A stretch of DNA of 64,000 nucleotides from NCBI GenBank assembly GCA_964542915.1, contig CAZIVP010000009.1, positions 62,001 through 126,000 on the forward strand, read 5' to 3'. Source of the stretch: CAZIVP01 sp964542915. Its GTDB lineage: Bacteria > Calditrichota > Calditrichia > Calditrichales > Calditrichaceae. A program made the position numbers and the translations under genes. Of the stretch, positions 42,146-51,634 are shown piece by piece (within the stretch, counting starts at the first letter, position 1; the number at the start of each line of letters is the position of its first letter). The notes beneath the pieces are model-generated. The model was given only the letters and a program-made list of their open reading frames with translations. It was not told the origin of the DNA and did not search any database.

Positions 42146-42912
42146 GTAAGTTTGTATTTCTAATATCCGTGTTTGTAATCGGCTGGGGTCAAGGTTACGG
42201 ACAGGGTATCCGCTTCAAGGTGAACGCAGGCAACGAAGAATATGCCCAGGGGAAATATGAACAGGCGCTTTCCAACTACCAGGATGCGCTGTTAGATGAT
42301 CCGATGAATGAAATCGCTTTGTTCAATAAGGCCGATGCGCTTTACAAAATGAAGAAATACGATGAAGCCATCGAGACCTATCAAAAAATCGTTTCCAGCG
42401 AAGATTTAAAACGTAGCGCCGAGGCGTATTATAATATCGGCAACAGTTACTTCCAGAAAAATAAACTGCAGGAGGCCATTCAGGCCTATAAACGATCATT
42501 GGAATTAAATCCCGGAGACCGCGACGCCAAGTACAATCTGGAATTAGCCCGAGCTAAATTAAAGGAAATGTCGCAAAAGCAACAACAGCAGAATCAACCG
42601 CAAAATCAGAAACAACAACAGGGCCAACAGCAGCAACAGCAACAGGGTCAAAAAGGCGATAAACGGAAACAGCAAGAACAGCAGGCACAAAACAAAGAAC
42701 AGCAAAAACGGTCATCCGGGCAGGATAAACAAAAGCAGCCTGAACAAGAGAACGAAAAACAGAAACCGAAACCCAAACAGGCTCATAAGGACAAAATGAC
42801 CAAGGAAGAGGCCGAACGGATACTCAATGCCCTGCAACAGGATGAACAGGAAACACAGAAACATAAGACACCCGTTCGCGGCGGGCGTAAAGACGTTATT
42901 AAAGATTGGTAA
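42142..42912 (+). CDS. batC: BatC: TPR protein with Gln-rich tail
   Basis: A 256-residue exported protein: signal peptide (VFLISVFVIGWGQGYGQG), three to four TPRs (about 22-145: YAQGKYEQALSNYQDALLDD, AEAYYNIGNSYFQKNKLQEA), then a long low-complexity glutamine/lysine-rich region. The tail (about 145-240) is rich in QQQ, QNQ and KQQ and lies in roughly 42575-42790; it is presumably disordered. The gene is coupled to batB by ATGA and ends one base before the batD start. The family supplies protein-protein contacts in the Bat complex. Confidence 0.88.
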   Translation: MSKFVFLISVFVIGWGQGYGQGIRFKVNAGNEEYAQGKYEQALSNYQDALLDDPMNEIALFNKADALYKMKKYDEAIETYQKIVSSEDLKRSAEAYYNIGNSYFQKNKLQEAIQAYKRSLELNPGDRDAKYNLELARAKLKEMSQKQQQQNQPQNQKQQQGQQQQQQQGQKGDKRKQQEQQAQNKEQQKRSSGQDKQKQPEQENEKQKPKPKQAHKDKMTKEEAERILNALQQDEQETQKHKTPVRGGRKDVIKDW

Positions 42913-42913
42913 A

Positions 42914-44746
42914 ATGAAAAAAATATATGCCGTTATTATTATATGGTTGATAACCGCTCCGTTTTCAATTTTACTGGCTGCGGATTTGGAACTGAAGGCT
43001 TATGTGGATAAAAACCGCGTGTCGGTCAATGAGCGCTTCACCTATTCCGTTGAAATCACAGGCAAATCAACATCACTCCCGGATATTAATTACCCCGATC
43101 TGAGCGCGTTCAATATTCTGGCGGGACCGAATCAGTCCACCAGTATTCAATTGGTCAACGGTAAGATGACTTCATCCAAAACCCATTCTTTCGTATTGAG
43201 CGCGTCTGAGACCGGCACGTTAACCATCGGCCCTGCTACGATGAAAGATGAAGACGGGAAGACTTACCGAACCGATAAAATTTCCATTACGGTTGAGCAA
43301 AGGCAAAAGGCGCCTTCAAATCAAGGGCAGACGGATGCGCTCAAAAAACGCAAAGATCCGAAAATCGCTGGTCAAAATCTGTACATCAAAACCGAGGTAT
43401 CAAACCGTCGTCCCTATGTGGGTGAGCAGATTATCATCGAATACAAAATTTACTTTCGGGTAAGTATTCGTGATAATGCGTTCGAACAGATCCCCAAATA
43501 TTCGGGTTTTTGGAATGAAGCGTTCGATATGCCTTCTCGACCGAGTGTAAAGAATGAAATCGTAAACGGGGTTAATTATAACGTTGCCACAATACGAAAG
43601 GCAGCTCTTTTCCCGACGCGTACCGGCGAAATCGAAATCGAACCATTGAAAATGAATTTCGAAATTCTGGTACGTTCCCGACAACGCGGTAACAATTTAT
43701 TTGATAATTTCTTTAATGATCCATTCGGACGCACCGTCCGAAAGACCGTTACCAGCAAACCGGTGACCATTGACGTACAACCGCTACCTGAAACAGGCAA
43801 ACCGCCTGATTTTAACGGCGCGGTTGGACAGTTCGATCTCGATGTTTCGCTGGACAAAACCAGCGTTAAGGTCAATGAGGCCATCGCCTTGAACGTAACC
43901 GTTAAAGGGCAGGGGAATATAAAACTTGTTGAACTTCCGAACGTAAAGGTTCCCGTAGATATCGAGCAGTACGATCCTGAAGTTTCGTTGAATATTAATA
44001 ATAAAGGCGCCGGTATTAAAGGCTGGAAGAAAGCGGAGTATATTTTAATCCCGAGAATAGAAGGTAAATACAAAATTGAACCGGTTTCGTTCAGTTATTT
44101 CGATCCGCAAAAGGAGGAGTACCGGACGCTTACCAGCCGACCCTTTGTTTTGAATATCCGACCCGGCGCGGTTGCAGGCGCCTCAAAATCAGGGGTGCGC
44201 ATTGGCAGCCGGCAGGAGGTGGAGTTACTGGGCCGTGATATTCGTTTCATAAAAGAGAACACCCGTTTTTTGGCGATAGGTTCAAAAAATTACACATCAT
44301 TGACCTATCTATTAAGTTATATACTGCCAATATTCCTGTTTGTAGCCTTTGTTTTTTACAACGATCATTCGGCCCGTATGCAAAGCGATACCCGTTTGGC
44401 GCGAAGCCGTAAGGCAGGGAAAATGGCGAGCCGGCACTTGGCACAGGCAAAAAAGTTGTTAAATGTTGAAGAAGAGTATCGTTTCTATAAAGCCATTGCC
44501 TCGGCCCTTCAGGGTTTTGTTCAGAACCGTTTGAATATCGAATTATCGGATTTCAGCGTTCAAAATGTGCGCCGGACTTTGGGCGAATACCGGATCGATT
44601 CCGGGCTGGTGGAGGATTACGTGGAACTGCTACAGGAAAGCGATTTTAGACAATATGCCCGCACCGACGCCGATTATGAAAAACGCCGGGAAGTGTTTGA
44701 GCGCGCAAAATCCGTTTTAACGGGATTAGAGAAATGGATAAAATAA
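42914..44746 (+). CDS. batD: BatD: large oxygen-tolerance protein
   Basis: A 610-residue protein with a signal peptide (YAVIIIWLITAPFSILLAAD) and several exported Ig-like domains of the BatD type (KAYVDKNRVSVNERFTYSVEI, YIKTEVSNRRPYVGEQIIIEY, VSLDKTSVKVNEAIALNVTV). A membrane helix follows near 455-475 (YLLSYILPIFLFVAFVFY), then a cytoplasmic helical tail like that of the half-size proteins. ATG 42914 lies one base after the batC stop. It is the full-length member of the three BatD-like genes here. The role in oxygen tolerance is from the family name; the activity is not established. Confidence 0.9.
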   Translation: MKKIYAVIIIWLITAPFSILLAADLELKAYVDKNRVSVNERFTYSVEITGKSTSLPDINYPDLSAFNILAGPNQSTSIQLVNGKMTSSKTHSFVLSASETGTLTIGPATMKDEDGKTYRTDKISITVEQRQKAPSNQGQTDALKKRKDPKIAGQNLYIKTEVSNRRPYVGEQIIIEYKIYFRVSIRDNAFEQIPKYSGFWNEAFDMPSRPSVKNEIVNGVNYNVATIRKAALFPTRTGEIEIEPLKMNFEILVRSRQRGNNLFDNFFNDPFGRTVRKTVTSKPVTIDVQPLPETGKPPDFNGAVGQFDLDVSLDKTSVKVNEAIALNVTVKGQGNIKLVELPNVKVPVDIEQYDPEVSLNINNKGAGIKGWKKAEYILIPRIEGKYKIEPVSFSYFDPQKEEYRTLTSRPFVLNIRPGAVAGASKSGVRIGSRQEVELLGRDIRFIKENTRFLAIGSKNYTSLTYLLSYILPIFLFVAFVFYNDHSARMQSDTRLARSRKAGKMASRHLAQAKKLLNVEEEYRFYKAIASALQGFVQNRLNIELSDFSVQNVRRTLGEYRIDSGLVEDYVELLQESDFRQYARTDADYEKRREVFERAKSVLTGLEKWIK

Positions 44747-45507
44747 AGGTCTTCTCGCTGACGCTGGTTTTTGTTTTAATGACAGGATTTCTTCATGCAG
44801 CCGGCGAAGAAAACGCCCGGCAATGGTTCAGTCAGGGCAACACCTACTACCAGCAAAAAGAGTATGGAAAAGCGATTGAATCGTACCAGCGGGTAATAGA
44901 GACAGGTTTTGAAAGCGGCGCTCTGTATTATAACATGGGCAATGCTTATTACAAATTGAATGAAGTGGGTAAGGCGCGTTTATATTATGAGCGCGCACGT
45001 TCATTTATGGAAGGCGATCCTGACTTAAAGGCCAATCTGGAATTGTTGCGGTTACGGATGGTGGATAAAATTGAAGAACCGCCTGAGTTTATACTGTTCG
45101 TATGGTGGGAGGCCCTGCTCGATCTGTACAGTATCCGACTGTGGAGTTGGATTACCGTGATTCTATTTTGGATCTCGTTGATTACGGCGGGAATCTGGCT
45201 TTATTATCGCCGCCGCCGTATGGGAGACCGTTATAAAATGCTGTTTGTTACCACCACGGTGGTTTTTTTATTAAGCTCATTCATAATGAGCAATAAAATT
45301 TATGAACGAGAAAATGCACGATTCGGCGTGATACTCAAGCCATCTGTTAGTGTTTTTTCAGAACCCGATGAAGAGGGTACAGAGGTTTTCGTTCTCCATG
45401 AAGGCACCAAATTCGAAGTGGAACGAATTAATGAGGCATGGTTGCAAATTAAAATGAGAGACGGCAAGACAGGCTGGCTAAAGAAAGAGGCGATTGCCGT
45501 TATATAA
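44734..45507 (+). CDS. batE: BatE: TPR protein with SH3-like domain
   Basis: A 257-residue protein with a signal peptide, two to three TPRs (ARQWFSQGNTYYQQKEYGKA, GALYYNMGNAYYKLNEV), two central membrane helices (LWSWITVILFWISLITAGIW; FVTTTVVFLLSSFIMSN), and a C-terminal SH3b-like domain (about 200-257: KPSVSVFSEPDEEGTEVFV, WLQIKMRDGKTGWLKKEAI). The start ATG 44734 overlaps batD by 13 bases. Layout and order match BatE. Confidence 0.87.
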   Translation: MDKIKVFSLTLVFVLMTGFLHAAGEENARQWFSQGNTYYQQKEYGKAIESYQRVIETGFESGALYYNMGNAYYKLNEVGKARLYYERARSFMEGDPDLKANLELLRLRMVDKIEEPPEFILFVWWEALLDLYSIRLWSWITVILFWISLITAGIWLYYRRRRMGDRYKMLFVTTTVVFLLSSFIMSNKIYERENARFGVILKPSVSVFSEPDEEGTEVFVLHEGTKFEVERINEAWLQIKMRDGKTGWLKKEAIAVI

Positions 45508-45557
45508 ATCCAATGCGGTTTACCAAACTTTTTACTTTTAACAAAATGGGAGTTCTC

Positions 45558-46112
45558 ATGATCGTTAACTATAAAATACAGTTCAAACTGTTTGTTATCC
45601 CGATCATTTTATTGGCGTTGATAGCGGGTTGCGCCGGTCCAAAAGAAACCGTTCAAAAACCGGCGGAAGAGGAAGAGAACGATTATTACTATGATGAAAG
45701 TTTTGATCCCTTGACATTGGATGACGAGGATCTGGTTATTGAAGAAAAGCCCGAAAAGAAAAGTGAGGATACAGCAAAAAAAGAGACCTCCACCCGTGCG
45801 AAGGATACAGATCCAAAAGATGTAATGGCGTTTAAAGAAGTGGATGGCTACCGCGTCCAGATTTTGGCAACCAAAAATCTCGAGAAAGCCACTGTAACCC
45901 AACAAACCGTAATGAACCAGTTTGCAAAGGACAGTATAAAAGCCTATTTAAAGTTTGATGCACCGCTTTATAAGGTACGCATCGGCGATACCTTAAAACG
46001 AAGTGCGGCGGAAGAACTACGTGATAAAGCTGCAAAAAAATTTGGTTACGATGGCGCATTCGTGGTTCGAAGTAAAGTTATTGTACCGCGTAAGCAATTG
46101 ATGGATTATTGA
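45558..46112 (+). CDS. SPOR-domain lipoprotein
   Basis: A 184-residue lipoprotein: signal FKLFVIPIILLALIAGC (cysteine about 25), an acidic low-complexity region (ENDYYYDESFDP), and a C-terminal SPOR domain (YRVQILATKNLEKATVTQQT, YKVRIGDTLKRSAAEELRDK). SPOR domains bind denuded peptidoglycan at division sites. ATG 45558 is chosen because it follows GGGAG; the frame opens at 45513. It is likely the last gene of the Bat cluster. Its stop directly abuts the stop of rtcB on the other strand with no spacer. Confidence 0.85.
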   Translation: MIVNYKIQFKLFVIPIILLALIAGCAGPKETVQKPAEEEENDYYYDESFDPLTLDDEDLVIEEKPEKKSEDTAKKETSTRAKDTDPKDVMAFKEVDGYRVQILATKNLEKATVTQQTVMNQFAKDSIKAYLKFDAPLYKVRIGDTLKRSAAEELRDKAAKKFGYDGAFVVRSKVIVPRKQLMDY

Positions 46113-47567
46113 TTATCCCTTAATAACGCCAACCGGTTTTAAACGCGCGACTTTTAGGCTGATGCCGCTTTCGTGCATCACATTAACCACATCGGCCACA
46201 TCTTTGTAAGCTTCGGGCATTTCCTCAGCCACCGTACTGCGACCTTTTGCCTGAACCAGCACGCCGCGGTCGGCCATTTCTCTTACCAGGTTGCGTTTAC
46301 CCGCTGATTTTTTTGCTTTACGTCTGCTCAGCACTCGTCCCGCGCCGTGACAGGTGCTCCCGAATGTATCATGGCTTGCCTTTTCCGTCCCTGTGCAGAC
46401 AAATGAATAGCGTCCCATATCGCCCGGTATAAGAACAGGCTGCCCTATTTGATGATATTTAGGTGGGATTTGATGATGTCCCGGAGCAAACGCCCGTGTG
46501 GCGCCCTTGCGGTGAACACACAAAGGGCGTAAGTCGCCGTCAATAAGGTGCTGCTCCTTTTTGGCAATATTATGGCAAACGTCATAAATCAGATTAAACT
46601 TTAAATCGTTCTCGCCCAATTTGAACACACGCTTAAAAACGTCTTTTGCAAGCGACATGATAACCTGACGATTACTCCAGGCAAAATTGGCTGCGCAAGA
46701 CATGGCTGCGAAATAATCCTGCCCTTCCGAGCTTTGGACGGGCGCGGAGCTTAATTGGCGGTCCGGCAGGTTTAATTTATAACGTGCGGCGGCTTTATTC
46801 ATCACCTTAATATAATCATCGCAAATTTGATAACCGAATCCTCGGGAGCCGGTATGAATAAGCACAACGATCTGATTTTTAAAGAGTCCCATCATTTCAG
46901 CGGCTTTGGAATCGAAGATACGATCCACTACATCCACCTCGAGAAAATGGTTTCCGGAGCCGAGCGTGCCCAGTTGATCCTGTCCGCGATCGAGCGCCCT
47001 CGAACTGAGAACGGATGGATCGGCGCTCTCCATGCTGCCGTTTTCTTCAATAAAGTCCAGATCGCTTTGCTGACCGAAGCCCTGTTCAATAACCCAGGAG
47101 ACGCCGGTTCGTACGGCTTTTTGTAACTCGCTTTTATTTAATTTCCGAATGGCATGGGAAGAACCGACCCCAGTGGGGATGGCTCTGAAAAGTTCCTGAA
47201 TCAACATCGGCAAACGCTTATCAGATTGGGACAGATCAAGGGCAGTAGATGCCAGACGTACACCGCAGTTAATATCGTACCCTACGCCGCCCGGCGAGAT
47301 GACCCCGTTTCTCCAATCGGTGGCGGCGACGCCTCCGATCGGGAAACCATAACCCCAATGGATGTCGGGCATGGCAAGGGAGTAACGTTCAATGCCCGGC
47401 AAATGTGCCACGTTGATAACCTGTTTCAGCGGTTCGCCTTCACGGATAAGACTTTCCATCATCGTAGCAGATGCATACACTCTGCCGGGCACCAGCATAT
47501 CACCGGATTTTTTGATTTCGAACAGGTGTGGCCCGATTTGTTTGATTTTATAATTTTCAAAATTCAT
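46113..47567 (-). CDS. rtcB: RNA ligase RtcB
   Basis: A 484-residue RNA 3'-phosphate/5'-OH ligase that uses Mn2+ and GTP to join RNA ends in tRNA splicing or repair. Catalytic and metal residues are visible: the DINCGVRL motif (Asp and Cys), GSGNHFLEV, HTGSRGFGYQI, DVCHNIAKKEQH, and the guanylated histidine in GSTCHGAGRVLSR. The ATG at 47567 follows GGAGG; the upstream ATG at 47579 is before that SD. Archease is encoded immediately upstream, the usual partner that speeds RtcB turnover. Confidence 0.96.
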   Translation of the reverse strand: MNFENYKIKQIGPHLFEIKKSGDMLVPGRVYASATMMESLIREGEPLKQVINVAHLPGIERYSLAMPDIHWGYGFPIGGVAATDWRNGVISPGGVGYDINCGVRLASTALDLSQSDKRLPMLIQELFRAIPTGVGSSHAIRKLNKSELQKAVRTGVSWVIEQGFGQQSDLDFIEENGSMESADPSVLSSRALDRGQDQLGTLGSGNHFLEVDVVDRIFDSKAAEMMGLFKNQIVVLIHTGSRGFGYQICDDYIKVMNKAAARYKLNLPDRQLSSAPVQSSEGQDYFAAMSCAANFAWSNRQVIMSLAKDVFKRVFKLGENDLKFNLIYDVCHNIAKKEQHLIDGDLRPLCVHRKGATRAFAPGHHQIPPKYHQIGQPVLIPGDMGRYSFVCTGTEKASHDTFGSTCHGAGRVLSRRKAKKSAGKRNLVREMADRGVLVQAKGRSTVAEEMPEAYKDVADVVNVMHESGISLKVARLKPVGVIKG

Positions 47568-47593
47568 GTTGGCCTCCATCAGTCATTAAATCC

Positions 47594-48049
47594 TTAAATA
47601 TCAAAAATGATACGTGTTGTCAAACCTTTTTCGGTTTGTTTAATGTCCATCTGATGGTAAGTAACGGCTTTGATTTCGGGCATTTCTTCAAGCACGCTTT
47701 CCGGTATGGCGCCAAATGCCGCTTCCACATTTAGGAAAATATGAACTCCGGTCTGTTTGATATGGAGATACCCGATATCGACGACGATGGTCCGGCGGTG
47801 ATTGATCTGGTAAACAATTTCGCTTAACCAATCCACCAGTAAATCTTCGGAGCTCGGGGCTTTAAAATTCCAGAGGCGTGATTCGGTGGGCGTGATTCGG
47901 TTGTTTCCCAGCATCAGATATAGCAATCCATTCGCCGCCTGGGTAAAAACGGTTTCGAGGGTAGGGCCTCCGACTTCAAGGGCTAAATCGGCAGTGTGTT
48001 CAAGCTCCTTGAAATAGCCCGAATGTTTTTGTACATTATTTTTCTTCAT
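47594..48049 (-). CDS. Archease (RtcB activator)
   Basis: A 151-residue protein of the archease family (FKELEHTADLALEVGGPTLE, SSEDLLVDWLSEIVY, IKAVTYHQMDIK, ending in TRIIFDI). It promotes RtcB turnover by assisting histidine guanylation. It is 26 bases upstream of rtcB on the same strand and co-transcribed. The conserved aspartates in HTADLA and DI are present. Confidence 0.93.
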   Translation of the reverse strand: MKKNNVQKHSGYFKELEHTADLALEVGGPTLETVFTQAANGLLYLMLGNNRITPTESRLWNFKAPSSEDLLVDWLSEIVYQINHRRTIVVDIGYLHIKQTGVHIFLNVEAAFGAIPESVLEEMPEIKAVTYHQMDIKQTEKGLTTRIIFDI

Positions 48050-48161
48050 ATACCTGCCTCAAAAAGAAAAATACAAAATTTGTTCTGTCAATTAAATATC
48101 AGCCCAATTTTACCGATACACAAATAACAGGAATGGCAAAAAAATTATAGAGGAATTACTA

Positions 48162-50240
48162 ATGCGAAAGTCAATCATCGTTTCCCTCCTGTTAATAGCC
48201 GCATTTTCATGCAAAATCCACGAACCGAACCTGCCATCATGGGATACGCAGTGGTCCCTGTATTTACCGACCGAAGATTTTCAAATGGCTGAAATCATCG
48301 ACGAGGATTCCGCACTGGTTGCAGATACAACGATGGACGGAACCCCGATCATCAAATTTGAACTATCGGATTCTACCGATTGGGAACGGGTTAACGAAAA
48401 CGAATTATCCATAGGCGAAAAGGACAGACACTTTTTAGCCGAGATAGGCGAAATAAGTCTTGGCGAACCAGTGAAGGTGAAATCCGAAGATTTAACGGTG
48501 GAGGAAATTTTACCTTCATATTTACTGGCGCAGGGCGATACGTTGCCGCCATACGATACCCTCACCATCAGGCCGGAACTTAAAGGACTTGAATTCGAAA
48601 ACTATCGCCGCGTCCATGTTAAAGAGGGATACATCTGGTTAACGTTTTACAATGAAACCTTTTTACGCATCCGTGAGGGATTGAAAATCAATATCTATAA
48701 TAATGATGACACGCAACAATTGATAGGCAAGTTGAAGTTTAATGAACCGATTGCCCGGGGGGATACGGTTCGGAGCTCCATCCTGGACATCAGCGATAAG
48801 GTTATTTCCAATCAGTTTTTACTGGAATATGTTATACCCATTGACGGATCCGATACTTCACGAGTGGTGACAGAGGCGGATCTTAATTCAAGTTGTTATT
48901 CCGTATTAACCATGGATGAGATTACGGTGAACTGGGCGGACGCCAAGATCCCCGAACAGCAGATTGTTCAAAGAGATTCACTAGATATTTCGGATGAAAA
49001 ACACCGCCTGCGTACCGCTACCATAGAACAGGGAATGATGAATTTTTCCATAAACAACCATCTACCGATCAATGCAAATGTTACACTGGAATTGCCCAAT
49101 TTCCGGAAAGACGATCAGAATAAAATCGTCAGAACCAAAATCCTAGCCAACGAGAAAGTTGTAAAAAATGTTGCGCTAAATGGCTATCAACTTACCCATC
49201 ATGAAACGCCGGGGTCGTTCATCAACGAAATCATTTATGATGTGACCGCCGATGTGGACTCCTCCGATGGTTATGTTTATATATCCTCGCAAGATTCGGT
49301 AACGATTGACCTTCATACCGATTCACTCTTTTTTGCATCTCTTTCCGGAGAAATTGCTCCGGTAGAGCAATCCATCAGTCCCAGAGAAATTCAAAGCATC
49401 GATGCCTTCAGTGATATCAAAGGCAATATGCGTCTTGAAGATCTCATCATGACGTTTGATTTTTATAATCAAATAGATATCCCGATCAGTGTGGAGATGG
49501 ATATCGTCGGCTATCGACGTGATGAAGCAAGCAACCAAATTACTGATTCCGCTCATGTTAATTTATCAGAACAAATTAATCCCGCAAGCACCAGTGAAGT
49601 TACCCGCATTGTGATCGATAAAAATACGGGCGCTCCGAATTCGATCGTCGATCTTATCGAAATATTGCCGACGGAAATGAAGGTATCGGGCCGGGCTTCC
49701 ATCGCCGGCGAAGGCAGTATATCGGCCGGCGAGGGTATACGCGCCGTGTACAAAATCAAATCTCCCCTTTCGATTAATATCAGCGAACCCCTGATTTATG
49801 AAACCGAGGTGGATTCTCTGACAGATGAGGATCTGGATGAAGATGAACGGGAGCAAATCCGCGATGATCTTTCTAAAGTACGGGCGCATCTGCAGTTCAA
49901 TAACGGTATTGCCCTCGGGGCGGGCATAACCCTTTATCTCGCTACCGATCCGAATGATTTGTACAATAAAAGTATTACCGATTCATCCAGAAAGGTGATC
50001 ATCAAGGCAGACATAATGCCCGCTCAGCCGGGTAATAACGGCTATGTTGAAACGTCGCAACCAAGCGATGTTTTCCTGAATCTCAGCGACCGTCAATTGG
50101 ATATATTTCAGTTTTCGCCGCTGTATATGCGCCAGGTTTTGGAGTTAAAACCGACGGACGGCACGGTGCGTTTCCGGCAAAGCGATAAAATCGAAATAGA
50201 TGGCAGCATCGAAGTCAAAATGATCATGAATAATGAATAA
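48162..50240 (+). CDS. Large lipoprotein of unknown function
   Basis: A 692-residue exported protein: signal sequence with a lipobox-like cysteine (LLLIAAFSCKIHEPN, cysteine about 17), followed by a long beta-rich region (recurring hydrophobic-polar alternation, for example LRIREGLKINIYNNDD and DQNKIVRTKILANEKVV). It has no motif I recognise. Near residue 555 there is an acidic stretch (DSLTDEDLDEDEREQI). The next gene starts at its stop (TAATG), so the two are coupled and may act together at the outer membrane. Confidence 0.7.
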   Translation: MRKSIIVSLLLIAAFSCKIHEPNLPSWDTQWSLYLPTEDFQMAEIIDEDSALVADTTMDGTPIIKFELSDSTDWERVNENELSIGEKDRHFLAEIGEISLGEPVKVKSEDLTVEEILPSYLLAQGDTLPPYDTLTIRPELKGLEFENYRRVHVKEGYIWLTFYNETFLRIREGLKINIYNNDDTQQLIGKLKFNEPIARGDTVRSSILDISDKVISNQFLLEYVIPIDGSDTSRVVTEADLNSSCYSVLTMDEITVNWADAKIPEQQIVQRDSLDISDEKHRLRTATIEQGMMNFSINNHLPINANVTLELPNFRKDDQNKIVRTKILANEKVVKNVALNGYQLTHHETPGSFINEIIYDVTADVDSSDGYVYISSQDSVTIDLHTDSLFFASLSGEIAPVEQSISPREIQSIDAFSDIKGNMRLEDLIMTFDFYNQIDIPISVEMDIVGYRRDEASNQITDSAHVNLSEQINPASTSEVTRIVIDKNTGAPNSIVDLIEILPTEMKVSGRASIAGEGSISAGEGIRAVYKIKSPLSINISEPLIYETEVDSLTDEDLDEDEREQIRDDLSKVRAHLQFNNGIALGAGITLYLATDPNDLYNKSITDSSRKVIIKADIMPAQPGNNGYVETSQPSDVFLNLSDRQLDIFQFSPLYMRQVLELKPTDGTVRFRQSDKIEIDGSIEVKMIMNNE

Positions 50241-50251
50241 TGGGTTTAATT

Positions 50252-51559
50252 ATGAAAAAAATAATGGCAATTATTTTAGTAACAACGGCATTTTTACAGG
50301 CTCAATCCTCTGACGGTAGAAGTCTCGGTACCGCCGGCATATTCACATCGCTTAGTCGTGGTGTTGAGGCTGTTTACTGGAATCCCGCCAACCTGGCAAT
50401 CGAGAACGGCCATACTGTGGAACTGAATTTCTTTTCAATCAATGCCATGTTGACGAATAATACTTTTTCTGTTAATTCCTATAATCGCTATTTCACCGAT
50501 GAAGGACACGGCGGATGGTGGAGCCGTTCCGACCGCAATGATATTCTCGATTTGATTCCGGACGACGGCCTGTATATGAATTACGAAGTCGGTGTCAATT
50601 TGCTTGGATTTCGCTATAAAAATTTTGGTTTTGCAACTCAAATGGTCGGGTCAGGATACATAAATGCCCTGACCAATAAAAAACCGCTGCAAATACTGTT
50701 TTTTGGCGAAACATTTGATAAAGATTATCAATACAGCGATCATAACTTTGTGGAAGGGGAATTGTTTAACGCTTTAAAGATGAGCGCAGCCTATGGACGA
50801 ACCTTTGATTTATCCCATTATGTAAAAGACTTAAACCGGTTTTCGGCAGGTATTGCGGTTAATTATTATATGGGAATGATGTACGCAAAAACTCTCGAAT
50901 CGAGCGTGGATGTCAGAAGAATCGAAGACGAAACCGCTGGCAAAACGAAAGTCATTTACCGTATGCTGGCCGAGAGCAAAACCGCGCTTCCCGAAAATAC
51001 GTTTCCGACGGGAACCGGTTTGGGAATGGATTTAGGCGCCACCGCCGAATATCGCGAAAATTGGGTATTTTCGTTCACGCTGCAAAATATATTTGCAGGC
51101 CTCCGTTGGGATTCCGGAACGGAACTGAATCGCGTATTCGTTACCGATACGGTGTATATCGATGATTCCGATGATGAACAGGAGGAAGTTTCTGAAGATA
51201 CAACCTACGCCATTGGTGGATTTACGACTTCCTTGCCGTCCCAAATGCGTTTTAGCGCCGCTTATGACTTATTTCCAAATCTTACCCTGACGGCCGAATG
51301 GCAGCAGGCTTTGGACCGGAACTTCCGTGATAAAGTAAGCCCGCGTCTGGGCGTCGGCGTACGTTACTATCCATTGCCCTGGCTGCCGCTGCGATCCGGT
51401 ATGCGGCTTGGAGGCGGTTATGGTTTCCTTTTTGCTCTCGGATCCGGCGTCAATTTCAAGCATTTTGCATTCGACATATCCATGGCCATGAAGGATAGTA
51501 TCTGGCCCTCTTATTCGGAAGGCATTTTGCTGGCAACCGGCTTCAAGTTTATGTTCTGA
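50252..51559 (+). CDS. Outer-membrane barrel protein (DUF5723-like)
   Basis: A 435-residue protein with a signal peptide (IMAIILVTTAFLQAQSSDG) followed by the region SLGTAGIFTSLSRGVEAVYW and NPANLAIENGHTVELNF, typical of DUF5723/PorV-like outer-membrane barrels with 'GxAxxxxARG..A.xxNPA' starts. It ends in the aromatic strand LLATGFKFMF. ATG 50252 gives the signal peptide directly; an ATG at 50240 overlaps the upstream stop. It forms a two-gene unit with the upstream lipoprotein and is followed by a terminator. Confidence 0.8.
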   Translation: MKKIMAIILVTTAFLQAQSSDGRSLGTAGIFTSLSRGVEAVYWNPANLAIENGHTVELNFFSINAMLTNNTFSVNSYNRYFTDEGHGGWWSRSDRNDILDLIPDDGLYMNYEVGVNLLGFRYKNFGFATQMVGSGYINALTNKKPLQILFFGETFDKDYQYSDHNFVEGELFNALKMSAAYGRTFDLSHYVKDLNRFSAGIAVNYYMGMMYAKTLESSVDVRRIEDETAGKTKVIYRMLAESKTALPENTFPTGTGLGMDLGATAEYRENWVFSFTLQNIFAGLRWDSGTELNRVFVTDTVYIDDSDDEQEEVSEDTTYAIGGFTTSLPSQMRFSAAYDLFPNLTLTAEWQQALDRNFRDKVSPRLGVGVRYYPLPWLPLRSGMRLGGGYGFLFALGSGVNFKHFAFDISMAMKDSIWPSYSEGILLATGFKFMF

Positions 51560-51595
51560 TTCTCTGTATCTGGAAAATAGAATTGGTTCTTTATC

Positions 51596-51634
51596 AAAGC
51601 CATACATATACGGGTGTATGGCTTTGTTATTTTA
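51596..51634 (+). terminator. Rho-independent terminator
   Basis: An 11-bp perfect stem AAAGCCATACA (51596-51606) with TGTATGGCTTT (51615-51625), an 8-base loop, then GTTATTTTA. It lies 36 bases after the DUF5723-like gene. Confidence 0.85.

Noticed and set aside
42575..42790. CAA/CAG-rich stretch as a possible DNA repeat array or CRISPR
   Set aside because: It is in-frame coding for the Gln-rich tail of BatC and has no regular repeat-spacer spacing.
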